The translations under genes and the position numbers were made by a program. The notes beneath the pieces were generated by a model that was given only the letters and a program-made list of their open reading frames with translations, searched no databases and was not told the origin of the DNA. Positions 51,570 to 60,043 of a stretch of 64,000 bases of DNA are shown here, one piece after another. Every line of letters starts with the position of its first letter. The stretch's first letter is position 1. The DNA lies in assembly GCF_000766145.1 (NCBI RefSeq), contig NZ_JNFB01000006.1, forward strand, positions 27,542-91,541, read 5' to 3'. The DNA comes from Paenilisteria newyorkensis (GTDB lineage Bacteria; Bacillota; Bacilli; Lactobacillales; Listeriaceae).

Positions 51570-51596
51570 GTTGTTTTCGCAAAAAAAGGGTACAAT
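51570..51596 (+). promoter_or_regulatory. uspA promoter candidate
   Basis: TACAAT (51591-51596) without a strong -35. GTTG (51570-51573), 14 bases, then GGGTAC (51588-51593) loosely resembles a sigma-B promoter, which would suit a universal stress gene. The repeat element at 51662-51782 lies within the resulting leader. Confidence 0.4.
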
Positions 51597-51661
51597 AATA
51601 GTATAAAAAGATTTTCCAAAGTGTCGAAATTCACTGTTTTCGTGAAAGTCCCGCCAAACCC

Positions 51662-51782
51662 CAGCGTGTCGACAAATGCCTATATTCTAGGCAAAGTCGA
51701 GCACTGGAGCGGAGCATACTCAGGTATGTGAGCACCGGCGCACAGACTTTAACGACGAAGATAGGCGTTTGTCGACACGCTG
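51662..51782. repeat. Palindromic repeat element, copy 2
   Basis: 121 bp bounded by CAGCGTGTCGACAAATGC (51662-51679) and GCGTTTGTCGACACGCTG (51765-51782). It is the inverse of copy 1 with an extra internal stretch of about 26 bp that contains a small hairpin (CATAC..GTATG). It ends 18 bp before the uspA start and would form a large hairpin in the uspA leader. Confidence 0.85.
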
Positions 51783-51799
51783 GGCAGGAGGGATTTAGT

Positions 51800-52258
51800 A
51801 TGTTACAGCAATATAGTAGAGTTTTAGTAGCAGTTGACGGGTCTAAAGAAGCAGAAAGCGCATTCCAGAAAGCAATTCAAGTTGCAAAAAGAAATGAAGG
51901 ATCACTCGGACTTGTTCATGTTATCGATACGCGTGCCTTCTCATCCGTCGCTAACTACGATACTTCCATGGCCGACAAAGCCACAGAATACGCGGATGAA
52001 TTGTTAAATGGTTACAAAGATGATGCATTAAAACAAGGTGTTACCAATGTCGAAACTTATATCGAATACGGTTCACCAAAAACAGCGATCACAAAAGAAG
52101 CTGCCAAAGCCTTCAAAGCCGACCTTATCATGTGTGGTGCGACTGGTCTAAACGCAGTAGAACGCTTACTTATCGGTAGTGTTTCGGAGTACATCATCCG
52201 CCACTCCCCATGCGACGTACTAGTTGTAAGAAACGAAGATCCAGTTTACAAAGACTAA
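51800..52258 (+). CDS. Universal stress protein (UspA family)
   Basis: 152 residues from ATG 51800 with CAGGAGGG nine bases upstream; earlier in-frame codons lie in the repeat. Nucleotide-binding motif MCGATGLNAVERLLIGSVSEYI (the G-2X-G-9X-G(S) pattern), N-terminal RVLVAVDGS and C-terminal DVLVVRNE. These indicate an ATP-binding Usp that supports stress survival. I recall its Listeria homologue (lmo1580) between ald and ackA. The leader contains the palindromic repeat. Confidence 0.93.
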   Translation: MLQQYSRVLVAVDGSKEAESAFQKAIQVAKRNEGSLGLVHVIDTRAFSSVANYDTSMADKATEYADELLNGYKDDALKQGVTNVETYIEYGSPKTAITKEAAKAFKADLIMCGATGLNAVERLLIGSVSEYIIRHSPCDVLVVRNEDPVYKD

Positions 52259-52270
52259 CAAAATATGAAT

Positions 52271-52312
52271 AAGCGATTTCCCGAATCTCAGTGGGAAATC
52301 GCTTATTTTTTT
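52271..52312. terminator. Bidirectional terminator between uspA and the alarmone synthetase gene
   Basis: AAGCGATTTCCC (52271-52282) pairs perfectly with GGGAAATCGCTT (52293-52304), followed by seven T residues on the plus strand. Confidence 0.9.
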
Positions 52313-52976
52313 AGTTATCTATTTTCTCGCGGATGGCAAGCATTCTGTCTTCGATTGCTGCGATTTCTCGCGCACAAACCTCGAGCTCCAAACCAAGCCC
52401 CGCGTCACCCATTTCTTTTTTGTAGCGTAACGAATGTTCTAAACTCGCCCAGTAGTCCATTGCAATTGTGCGGATTTGAACTTCAATGCGATATGCTTCC
52501 TTACGATCTGATAAAAAGATAGGCACCTCTAGGATTAGATGCAAACTACGATAACCATTTTCTTTCGGGTTTTTAATATAATCTTTCGTCTCGATTAAGT
52601 AGACATCATCTTGCTTGGTCAACATTTCTGCTAGCCAATAAATATCGTCTGTATAGGAACAAATAACGCGAATTCCTGCCACATCGTTCAGCGTCTCTCG
52701 AATACTAGCCACCGAAATTGCCTTCTCCTTTTTTGCTAGTTTCGTGCCAATACTGATCGGTTTCTTAATTCTAGACGTGATAAACTGAATCGGATTTCGA
52801 TCTTCCTTCAAAGCCATTTCGTCATTTAGAATATCCAATTTCGTACGTACTTCTCGAATCACGGATTGATAGCACGTCATTAAACTGCGAAATTCATCTA
52901 AATGCTGCATTCCTTCGCTCAACTTCGGATCATTCCCAAGCCATACTTTAAAATCTTCTAAAAGAGCACTATCCAT
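52311..52976 (-). CDS. Small alarmone synthetase (single-domain RelA/SpoT-type)
   Basis: 221 residues from ATG 52976 (AAAGGCGG eight bases upstream). Synthetase-only RelA/SpoT domain: RIKKPISIGTKL, the Mg-binding region DVAGIRVICSYTDD, KNPKENGYRSLHL and EVQIRTIAMDYWASLEH. No HD hydrolase and no TGS/ACT domains. It makes (p)ppGpp from GTP/GDP and ATP. Members are RelP (YwaC) and RelQ (YjbM) types; I cannot tell which. It lies between uspA and ackA, where L. monocytogenes has nothing in my memory. Confidence 0.88.
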   Translation of the reverse strand: MDSALLEDFKVWLGNDPKLSEGMQHLDEFRSLMTCYQSVIREVRTKLDILNDEMALKEDRNPIQFITSRIKKPISIGTKLAKKEKAISVASIRETLNDVAGIRVICSYTDDIYWLAEMLTKQDDVYLIETKDYIKNPKENGYRSLHLILEVPIFLSDRKEAYRIEVQIRTIAMDYWASLEHSLRYKKEMGDAGLGLELEVCAREIAAIEDRMLAIREKIDN

Positions 52977-53077
52977 ATTATTTGCCGCCTTTACAATTTT
53001 TGTATTCACTCCTGTATAATAGCACAAAACCAAGGTATAGAGTTAACTATAACTGGATATTTCTCCAAAATCTCATC

Positions 53078-53123
53078 AAAAAAACAGAAAGCAACTATCT
53101 CTCAATCGAGATAACTGCTTTCT
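53078..53123 (-). terminator. Terminator after ackA
   Basis: AGAAAGCAGTTATCTC (53123-53108) pairs with GAGATAGTTGCTTTCT (53101-53086), followed by TTTTTTT. Confidence 0.85.
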
Positions 53124-53135
53124 GCAAAATTCTAT

Positions 53136-54329
53136 TTATCGTTGTGCGCGAATAACTTCCACATCACGTGCAATCATCAATTCTTCGTTTGTCGGAATGA
53201 TGATAACTTTAACTGGTGAGTGCGGGTAGTTAAGGAATGCTTCTACACCACGAACTTGGTTTAAAGCTGGATCCCAATAAACGCCCATGAACTCAAGACC
53301 ACGAAGAACGCGCTCACGAATGTACGAACTGTTTTCGCCAATTCCTGCTGTGAAGATAATCGCATCGACACCGTTCATACGAGCTGCATACGAACCGATG
53401 TATTTATGAATACCATCAACAAAGACGTCAAGCGCTAGTTCAGCACGATCATTTCCTTTTGCGGCTTCGCTTTCTAAATCACGAAGGTCACTCGAAATAC
53501 CGGATACGCCAAGCATACCTGATTCTTTGTTCAACACGTCAAGCACTTGTTCCGCTGATTTCCCTGTTTTCTCCATAATGAATGGAACGAGCGCAGGATC
53601 GATGTTACCAGAACGAGTTCCCATGGAAACACCAGCAAGCGGCGTGAAGCCCATCGATGTATCCATGGATTTACCGCCTTCGATTGCAGCGATACTTGCA
53701 CCGTTTCCTAAGTGACATGTGATTAAACGCAATTCCTCTTGTGGACGACCAAGCAAGTCAGACGCACGTTCTGTCACATATTTATGACTCGTACCGTGGA
53801 AACCATATTTACGAATGCCATAATCTTCATAGTAGTTGTACGGCAAGCTGTAAAGGTAACTTGATTGCGGCATTGTTTGGTGGAAAGCTGTATCAAAAAC
53901 GGCTACCGCTACGATATCAGGTAAAACTTTACGGAAAGCGCGAATACCAGTAACGTTCGCTGGGTTATGAAGTGGCGCAAGTTCAGATAATTCCTCGATG
54001 TCTGTAATAACTTGATCCGTGATATATACGGATTCTGTGAATTTTTCGCCGCCGTGAACAACACGATGTCCAACGCCTGTGATTTCATCGTACGATTTAA
54101 TGATGTTATGCGAGATTAATTTGTCTAGTAACATTTGGACCGCAACTTCGTGATCCGGAATGTCCGTTACTTCTTTGATTTTTTCATCGCCAACAGAGAT
54201 TGTAAAAATCGAATCTTTCAAGCCAATACGTTCTACGATTCCTGCTGTAATAACCGTTTCTGATGGCATATCATATAATTGGAATTTTAGTGACGAGCTC
54301 CCAGCATTAATTGCAATTGTTTTTTCCAT
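53136..54329 (-). CDS. ackA: Acetate kinase
   Basis: 397 residues from ATG 54329; the N-terminus [17 protein letters not shown] matches family members, although an ATG five codons earlier has the better binding site (AAGGGA). Motifs [21 protein letters not shown] and [14 protein letters not shown] (ASKHA-fold phosphate and adenosine sites). It makes ATP from acetyl phosphate. It overlaps the end region of ytxK, the usual order. Confidence 0.97.
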   Translation of the reverse strand: MEKTIAINAGSSSLKFQLYDMPSETVITAGIVERIGLKDSIFTISVGDEKIKEVTDIPDHEVAVQMLLDKLISHNIIKSYDEITGVGHRVVHGGEKFTESVYITDQVITDIEELSELAPLHNPANVTGIRAFRKVLPDIVAVAVFDTAFHQTMPQSSYLYSLPYNYYEDYGIRKYGFHGTSHKYVTERASDLLGRPQEELRLITCHLGNGASIAAIEGGKSMDTSMGFTPLAGVSMGTRSGNIDPALVPFIMEKTGKSAEQVLDVLNKESGMLGVSGISSDLRDLESEAAKGNDRAELALDVFVDGIHKYIGSYAARMNGVDAIIFTAGIGENSSYIRERVLRGLEFMGVYWDPALNQVRGVEAFLNYPHSPVKVIIIPTNEELMIARDVEVIRAQR

Positions 54330-54353
54330 GTTTATTTCATCCATTCCCTTCAA

Positions 54354-55346
54354 CTACTTGTTTTCGTTAAACCAGTTTTCAATTTTCGCCAATACGTTTG
54401 CCGTCGCTCTTGGATCGGTCAAACTTGGCAGGTTCGCGAGCAATACTTCTTTTGGCGGCTGCAAATCATCTGCCCCTTTTTGCAGGATTAGAATACTTTT
54501 TCGAGCTCCCTCAGATGCAAAAAGTGTCTCTGGCAATTGCAGAATTCCTTGAATGTGACCATGTTTTTTGATGAACCTGTCCACTTTCGCGAAATCTTCC
54601 GTTCCAAACATCGCACTCGGCACTAGGAAAAATAAATAGCCTCCTGCTTTCGTGTACCGCATACCTTGCTCGATAAATAAAAAATGCGCAAAAGAATGCC
54701 CATCGTCGCGGCGTAGCTCGAACGCTTTAGCACGCGTATCGTCTGGATAATACCCAACCGGCAAGTCACTCACAACAACATCGACCGGATCGACAAGCAA
54801 GTTGCCCAAACCATCTTGATGTAAAAGTTGGATTGGTTGGCGCTCCAAATCAGCACCGACGTAAGCAAGCGAAATGAGCAAATCATCGACATCAACGCCA
54901 GTAGCATCGAGCTCTAATTTACCTTCCAATTGATTGACAATCGTTGCAATTAAGTTCCCGGTCCCGCATGCAGGATCGAGCAAACGGATTTGTTTCTTAC
55001 CAGCAAAAGCCTTGTCTACCAAGTAACCCATAATGAACCCAATCGAGTCCGGCGTCATTTGATGATTGACCTGAATGCCATGCTTCATACCTTTTAAGAG
55101 TGCAAGTTGATAACTCTTACGGATATCTTCTTTTGCAAACTCCTCCAACTGAACAGAACCATACCGCTCTTCCAGATTCAGTGTCGCCTCAGCAGAAAGT
55201 TCATCCTTTTGAAGTACCTCTTTCTGAAATAAATTCTCTCCTGTCTCATAAACGGCCTCCAGATAACTCATTTCGAGCTCGTTCTGAATAATGATGGCTG
55301 TATCATCGAGAACACGGAATAATTCCTCAACTGTTGCATTTGTCAA
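54354..55346 (-). CDS. ytxK: Class I SAM-dependent DNA methyltransferase-like protein (YtxK)
   Basis: 330 residues. N6-adenine methyltransferase fold: SAM-binding LLDPACGTGNLIAT, and VVSDLPVGYYPDD in place of the catalytic NPPY/F motif (the Asn-Pro-Pro is SDLP). The loss of the canonical motif suggests it does not methylate DNA adenine in the usual way. The TTG at 55346 has GAGGTG seven bases upstream. It lies upstream of ackA, as in Bacillus; its role is not known. Confidence 0.9.
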   Translation of the reverse strand: MTNATVEELFRVLDDTAIIIQNELEMSYLEAVYETGENLFQKEVLQKDELSAEATLNLEERYGSVQLEEFAKEDIRKSYQLALLKGMKHGIQVNHQMTPDSIGFIMGYLVDKAFAGKKQIRLLDPACGTGNLIATIVNQLEGKLELDATGVDVDDLLISLAYVGADLERQPIQLLHQDGLGNLLVDPVDVVVSDLPVGYYPDDTRAKAFELRRDDGHSFAHFLFIEQGMRYTKAGGYLFFLVPSAMFGTEDFAKVDRFIKKHGHIQGILQLPETLFASEGARKSILILQKGADDLQPPKEVLLANLPSLTDPRATANVLAKIENWFNENK

Positions 55347-55503
55347 AAGTGAACACCTCGAATTCCTTCATTTCTAACACCAATTAAATATTATACAGCA
55401 TTTCCAGTCAAGATGATAGCATTTTACACTATCAAAAAACAAGATTTGTGGCAAAATGAGCAAGCGCTTTATTTTTGTGGATTTTCCTCATGTTTTGCGT
55501 ATT

Positions 55504-55535
55504 GTTATAGTGCCAAGCTTAGTATTCACTATAAC
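55504..55535. repeat. Inverted repeat between ytxK and the sugar-transport operon
   Basis: GTTATAGTG (55504-55512) and CACTATAAC (55527-55535) form a perfect 9-bp inverted repeat with a 14-base loop. It lies in the 247-bp gap 55347-55593, which otherwise holds the ytxK promoter region and a terminator. No T run follows, so it may be a binding site or a transposition remnant. Confidence 0.5.
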
Positions 55536-55544
55536 AGGATGCAC

Positions 55545-55567
55545 AAAAAAAGAGTGCCGAAGCACCC
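55545..55567 (-). terminator. Terminator of the sugar ABC operon
   Basis: GGGTGC-TTCG-GCACTC (55567-55552) with a stable UUCG loop, then seven T residues on the minus strand. Confidence 0.9.
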
Positions 55568-55593
55568 CATCAAAGCTTTGCTATTTTTAAAAA

Positions 55594-56418
55594 TTACTTA
55601 TCCCCACCAATACGTACACCTTTCATGAAATATTTATTCAAAACAATGTATAGAATCAGAATAGGAATAATAGAAACAACGGACGCTGCCATAATATAAT
55701 TCCACTGCGTCGCGTTTTGCGTTTGAAACGACTGTAAGCCCAGTGTCAATGTGTATTTTTCTGGCGATGTAATGTAGAGTAATGGTTTCATGAATTCATT
55801 CCACAAACCGAGGAACACGAAGACGCCTTGTGTCGCGATGGATGCCTGTGCTATTGGAAAAACGATTCGGAAAAATGTCTGCGTCCGGCTCAGCCCATCC
55901 ATTTGCGCCGCCTCCTCCACCTCTTTCGGGAAATTCACAAAAAACTGCCGCATCATAAAAATATAACCAAAGTTGATCGCACCTGGTAAAATCAGTGCAT
56001 TATACGTATCAAGAATTCCAATGGATTTCATGATTAAATAGTTTGGAATCAAAAGAATTTGCGCCGGCACCATAATGACTGCCAAAATAAGCAAGAACAT
56101 CTGCTTACGCCCAGGAAAACGGAGTCGCGCCAAAGCGTAACCCGCCATACTATTAAATATAATATTTAAAATAGTTCCTGAAGTCGCGATGATAAATGAA
56201 TTTAATATCCATCTTGGAAAAAGCGGATCACGCGTAAAAATGTAGCTAAAATTTTCAAGCGTTGGTGCTTTTGGTAGCAAGGAAAGCCCGCCACCGATAA
56301 TTTCGCTATACGGTTTGAATGATGCCATAACTGCCCACAAAAACGGGTACAGCGTCACTAAACCATAGCCGATAAGCAATGTGTACGTTACTATTTTCCA
56401 AAAACGCTTTCGCTTCAT
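55594..56418 (-). CDS. Sugar ABC transporter permease, MalG type
   Basis: 274 residues with six membrane helices. The EAA loop reads EEAAQMDGLSRTQTFFRIVFPIAQ, where EAA...G contacts the ATPase. CUT1-family importer permease. It overlaps the MalF-type gene upstream by four bases (ATGA). The operon order binding protein, MalF, MalG and nearby GH65/DUF1189 genes point to maltose- or other alpha-glucoside uptake, as in the Bacillus mdx locus. Confidence 0.92.
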   Translation of the reverse strand: MKRKRFWKIVTYTLLIGYGLVTLYPFLWAVMASFKPYSEIIGGGLSLLPKAPTLENFSYIFTRDPLFPRWILNSFIIATSGTILNIIFNSMAGYALARLRFPGRKQMFLLILAVIMVPAQILLIPNYLIMKSIGILDTYNALILPGAINFGYIFMMRQFFVNFPKEVEEAAQMDGLSRTQTFFRIVFPIAQASIATQGVFVFLGLWNEFMKPLLYITSPEKYTLTLGLQSFQTQNATQWNYIMAASVVSIIPILILYIVLNKYFMKGVRIGGDK

Positions 56419-57338
56419 GATGCCGCACCTCCCTCTTCGTTGACATCCTCTTTATTCAGTTTCCGCGCGAGCATCGATACAACAAAAATGATGATTGTCA
56501 GCAAAATCGCGATTGCCGAAGCATATCCCATCGTGTCGAATGACTTAAATGCGTACTGATAAATAATGAGGGAAAGCGTTAACGTGGCGTTATTCGGGCC
56601 ACCACTCCCACCCGAAATAATATACGCTTGATCAAAAAGCTGAAAACAGCCGATAATCCCCATCAAAAGGACATAGTTCGTAATCGGCGCAATCTGCGGA
56701 ACCGTAATTCGAGTCAAACGTTTCCAAGCATTGGCCCCATCCACTTGCGCCGCCTCGTACATCGTTTTTGGAATATCTTGTAATCCAGCCAAATAAATCG
56801 TCATGAAAAATGGAACCGTGGACCAGATATTCATCACCATAATCGTACCCAGCGCAAATTGCGTTTCATTAATGAAATTAATCGGCTCACTAAGAATGCC
56901 AAAATCGACCAAAATATTGTTCACTGGACCCGTCAAACTAAATAAGAACATGAATATCATCGTTAATGCCGAACTGGACGTCAATGTTGGTAAGAAAAAA
57001 ATCGTTCGGAATGTATTTTGAAATTTAATCCCCGAATTGAGTAAAGATGCCATTAACAATGCCAAGATAGTTTGGCAAGGCACAACGATGATCACGTATC
57101 GCACCGTGTTTTTGAGCGCAATCCAGACACGCTCATCTTGAAATGCGTTCGTGTAATTTTTTAAGCCGACAAATTGGTAGCTCGATTCGCCGACGAGACT
57201 AACTTTGTTTAAAGATAAGAATAGGGCGTAAATGATTGGTATTAATGTAAAAACGGTCATGATGATAATCGTTGGCAACATGAAGGATATGCCTTGCGCA
57301 GCCTCCTTCGCCTTACGCTTAGACTTGTTTGGATTCAT
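56415..57338 (-). CDS. Sugar ABC transporter permease, MalF type
   Basis: 307 residues, six membrane helices plus a short N-terminal cytoplasmic region (NPNKSKRKAKEAAQ). EAA loop MYEAAQVDGANAWKRLTRITVP. CUT1-family partner of the MalG-type permease. A 205-bp gap with an imperfect direct duplication separates it from the binding protein gene upstream, although all three are in the same direction. Confidence 0.92.
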   Translation of the reverse strand: MNPNKSKRKAKEAAQGISFMLPTIIIMTVFTLIPIIYALFLSLNKVSLVGESSYQFVGLKNYTNAFQDERVWIALKNTVRYVIIVVPCQTILALLMASLLNSGIKFQNTFRTIFFLPTLTSSSALTMIFMFLFSLTGPVNNILVDFGILSEPINFINETQFALGTIMVMNIWSTVPFFMTIYLAGLQDIPKTMYEAAQVDGANAWKRLTRITVPQIAPITNYVLLMGIIGCFQLFDQAYIISGGSGGPNNATLTLSLIIYQYAFKSFDTMGYASAIAILLTIIIFVVSMLARKLNKEDVNEEGGAAS

Positions 57339-57543
57339 TTTCTAGACTCCTTTTTTTGTTGAGATCCTTAGGAAGCGTTCTTTGCTGAGTTAGGATATCA
57401 ATATGCATGTGAACGCAGTGAGCAGGTAATCCACCAGTGATCCTTAGGACGCTAACATGAAATAACTCAAAAATAGCAACCCATCTCAACCCCCGAAGAA
57501 CCTCAATATACATGTGAACAAGCAATCCACCAGTAATACTTCT
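57339..57543. repeat. Imperfect direct duplication between binding protein and MalF genes
   Basis: CAATATGCATGTGAAC...CCACCAGTGAT (57399-57440) recurs as CAATATACATGTGAAC...CCACCAGTAAT (57504-57537), and GATCCTTAGGA occurs at 57363-57373 and 57439-57449. CCTAAGG is self-complementary. Such gaps in CUT1 operons often hold an mRNA-stabilising hairpin that raises binding protein levels; here only the duplication is clear. Confidence 0.55.
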
Positions 57544-58815
57544 CTAGTTTTTCAACTGCGTCTTAATATCATTATTCGCACTCTCTGTCGCTTTCGTCAT
57601 CGCTTCTTTCAACGTCATCTCGCCTTTAAGCGCCGATGGAAGCATATTTTTGTATTGATCCGCAACAATCGAGAGCGTCGTACCGTCTTGCCACGGTGTC
57701 GCATATTCGGCACCTGCCACAAACGGCTTCAAAATTGCGTCTGTTTCGATGTTCATCTCTTTTGCAACTGATTGGCGTGACGGCAATACCGATGCTCCTT
57801 CTGCCCAAGTCTTCATGCCCGTTTTCCCAGTAAAATATTGCATTAATTCCCACGCCGCATCTTTGTCTTTTGCCGCTGCGTTCATCGAATAACTTACCGT
57901 AAATACCATCGTTCCTTTTTTCCCATCAATGGTTGGTATTTCTTTCGTTCCAAATTTCACATCCGGAAAATTTTGCTTTAAATGTGCAATTGCCCAGTTC
58001 CCTTCAACCATCATCGCTGCTTTACCTGCTCCAAACGAGTCCCCCGACCAGTCTTGTCCTAAATCCGCTGGGCGCTTAATCAAGCCTTTTTGGTACCAAT
58101 CCACCAGTGGTTGTAATGCCGCAATAATTTTTGAATTATCCAGATTAGAGTAGCCATCTTTATCTATAATCGGTTCCCCAGATGCTTGTGCAATGTACAT
58201 TTGGCGAGCAAGATCTGCTGTGAACGCGCTAGGGACAACATCTTTTGGTAATTTCGCCTTCAAATTTTCTAGGAAAGCCCCCATTTTATCAGCGGTTGTC
58301 GGAATCGTATTCGGATCGATTCCAGCATCAGCAAACATGTTCTCGTTGTAATAAATACCGAGCGTTGAGTAATCTTTCGGCAATCCATACTGCGCCTTGT
58401 CATCTCCTGTAAATGCACGGTATACCGGTTTATAAAAATCATCCGTATCAAAATCTTTCGTCTTCGAAATATAATCATCCAAAGGCGCTAAAACCTTCTT
58501 TTCAATCAAACTTGGTGCGAGGTAAGCGTCTACATAAAAGACATCTGGCGCGGTTCCCCCAACTAAATCCGTCTGGAGTTGCGTTTCATAATCGTTGTAC
58601 ACCTTCTCTTTCACCTTGATTCCAGACTCCTTTTCAAAATCAGCAATCAATTTCTTACGCGTCGTATTCTCAGCCTCTGTCCCTTTCCAAACACCTAATG
58701 TTACCGTTTTCTCGCCTGCCCCAGCCGTATCTTTCGTCTCATTTCCACAAGCAACTGTAAATAACAATGCAAAAACTGCGCTTAGAATCCCAAGCATTTT
58801 CCAACCATTTTTCAT
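57544..58815 (-). CDS. Sugar-binding lipoprotein of an ABC importer
   Basis: 423 residues from ATG 58815 (AAGGAGAAG upstream). Signal peptide with lipobox FTVAC, so Cys23 is lipid-anchored. The mature part is a cluster-B (MalE-like) binding protein: VTLGVWKGTEAENTTRKKLI, LVGGTAPDVFYVDAYLAPSL, and AAMMVEGNWAIAHL. First gene of the importer operon. The exact sugar is unknown; the GH65 gene nearby suggests an alpha-linked gluco-disaccharide. Confidence 0.92.
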   Translation of the reverse strand: MKNGWKMLGILSAVFALLFTVACGNETKDTAGAGEKTVTLGVWKGTEAENTTRKKLIADFEKESGIKVKEKVYNDYETQLQTDLVGGTAPDVFYVDAYLAPSLIEKKVLAPLDDYISKTKDFDTDDFYKPVYRAFTGDDKAQYGLPKDYSTLGIYYNENMFADAGIDPNTIPTTADKMGAFLENLKAKLPKDVVPSAFTADLARQMYIAQASGEPIIDKDGYSNLDNSKIIAALQPLVDWYQKGLIKRPADLGQDWSGDSFGAGKAAMMVEGNWAIAHLKQNFPDVKFGTKEIPTIDGKKGTMVFTVSYSMNAAAKDKDAAWELMQYFTGKTGMKTWAEGASVLPSRQSVAKEMNIETDAILKPFVAGAEYATPWQDGTTLSIVADQYKNMLPSALKGEMTLKEAMTKATESANNDIKTQLKN

Positions 58816-58868
58816 AGCAACTCTTCTCCTTTTTATCCAATTTAAAGAAAGCGTATTCATTTAAAGTC

Positions 58869-58897
58869 ATTCTATTCCAAAACGTTTCGGATGTCAA
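58869..58897 (-). promoter_or_regulatory. Importer promoter with LacI-type operator in the spacer
   Basis: TTGACA (58897-58892), 17-bp spacer, TAGAAT (58874-58869), a near-consensus promoter. The spacer is filled by the palindrome CCAAAACGTTTCGG (58877-58890). A bound repressor would directly block RNA polymerase. Confidence 0.85.
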
Positions 58898-58987
58898 GTG
58901 CTTATTTTCAAAGAAATAGATGTTTAGAGTTGTAAGTTTCCCTAAATTCCACTAAAATAGGGATAACAAGAAGTTAGTATTGGAGGT

Positions 58988-58999
58988 ATAACGTTTTGG
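58988..58999. promoter_or_regulatory. Operator-like half site over the lacI-type start codon
   Basis: ATAACGTTTTGG spans the last bases before and the TTG start codon of the regulator. The right half ACGTTTTGG is identical to the operator at 58877-58890 (reverse). It may allow weak autoregulation. Confidence 0.4.
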
Positions 59000-60009
59000 C
59001 AACAATCAAAGATATTGCGAAAGACACCGGTTTTTCTGTAACTACCGTTTCACGTGCGCTCAATGGCTATAGTGACGTAAACGAAGAAACGCGAGCTATC
59101 ATTCGAGCCTCCGCGCAAAAATTGCAATACAGTCCAAATATGTTGGCGCAGAGCCTTGTCACAAAAAAATCAAAAACCATCGGGCTACTAGTGACCGACT
59201 TAAAAAGGGAAAGTGTGAAGGATAATTTTGTCTTCGAAGTTTTGTGTGGTGTGAGCGAATATGTCGCAACGATAGACTATGAAATGATTTTGATTAGCAC
59301 GACCACATCGAGGCAACGAAACAAAACATTTGGCCAAGTTGTGGGCGAGCGAAACCTAGACGGTGTCATCATCCAAGGACTAAAAAAAAATGATCCCTAC
59401 TTAACAGAAGCCGTTGCTAGCAATCTGCCCACCGTTCTGATAGACATCCCCATCGAAAACGATTCCACTGGCTACGTCACCTCCGACCAAGAAGATAGCA
59501 TCAAAACGGCAATTAAATATTTATCACGCCTCGGCCATCAAAAAATCGCGTTCATGAATGGGCATAAACGGGCATACGTAAGCGAAATTCGCTTTAAAGC
59601 CTACCAAGAAGCTCTAATCGAAGTGGGCATGGAGTATGACGATAAACTAATTTGTTACGGTGATTTTGAAGAAGAAAAAGCGTACCAAACAGCGCTCAGC
59701 TTTCTACTAGCGAGACAAGAGGTTTCCGCTATTTTCTGCGCCAGCGATATCATGGCCTTAGGTGTTTTACAGGCCGCACGTGAGCTTCAAATCCAGGTCC
59801 CCGAAGAGCTCTCAATCATTGGATTCGACAATATTCTGCTCACCCGTTATGTAAGTCCATCCCTTAGCACCGTCGCGCAAAATCCGTTTGAACTCGGAAA
59901 AGCTGCAGCTACACTTGTTTTGGAAATTATTAATCAAACATCGACAGAACACCATCAAATTTTGCAAAACGAACTAATCGTCCGTGAATCTAGCGGGGCT
60001 AAGAAATAA
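58996..60009 (+). CDS. LacI family transcriptional regulator
   Basis: 337 residues. N-terminal LacI HTH with hinge (TIKDIAKDTGFSVTTVSRAL, then NGYSDVNEETRAIIRASAQKLQY) and a periplasmic-binding-protein-like sensor domain (SKTIGLLVTDL, FCASDIMALGVL, IIGFDNILLTRYVSPSLS). TTG start at 58996 with GGAGG nine bases upstream. It probably represses the importer and the GH65 gene through CCRAAACGTTTYGG sites. The hinge residues that read the central CG pair are typical. Effector sugar unknown. Confidence 0.92.
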   Translation: MATIKDIAKDTGFSVTTVSRALNGYSDVNEETRAIIRASAQKLQYSPNMLAQSLVTKKSKTIGLLVTDLKRESVKDNFVFEVLCGVSEYVATIDYEMILISTTTSRQRNKTFGQVVGERNLDGVIIQGLKKNDPYLTEAVASNLPTVLIDIPIENDSTGYVTSDQEDSIKTAIKYLSRLGHQKIAFMNGHKRAYVSEIRFKAYQEALIEVGMEYDDKLICYGDFEEEKAYQTALSFLLARQEVSAIFCASDIMALGVLQAARELQIQVPEELSIIGFDNILLTRYVSPSLSTVAQNPFELGKAAATLVLEIINQTSTEHHQILQNELIVRESSGAKK

Positions 60010-60013
60010 GCAG

Positions 60014-60043
60014 AGAGGAGCGCCAAGATTCAGGCACTCCTCT
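60014..60043. terminator. Bidirectional terminator between the LacI gene and DUF1189
   Basis: AGAGGAGCGCC (60014-60024) pairs with GGCACTCCTCT (60033-60043). The TGA stop of the DUF1189 gene lies inside it. Confidence 0.75.

Noticed and set aside
55458..55475. cre-like AAGCGCTT upstream of the ytxK promoter
   Set aside because: The core is palindromic but the outer TG and CA positions do not fit the cre consensus.
55413..55628. 71-codon frame between ytxK and the permease gene
   Set aside because: No RBS; overlaps the permease terminator and inverted repeat.
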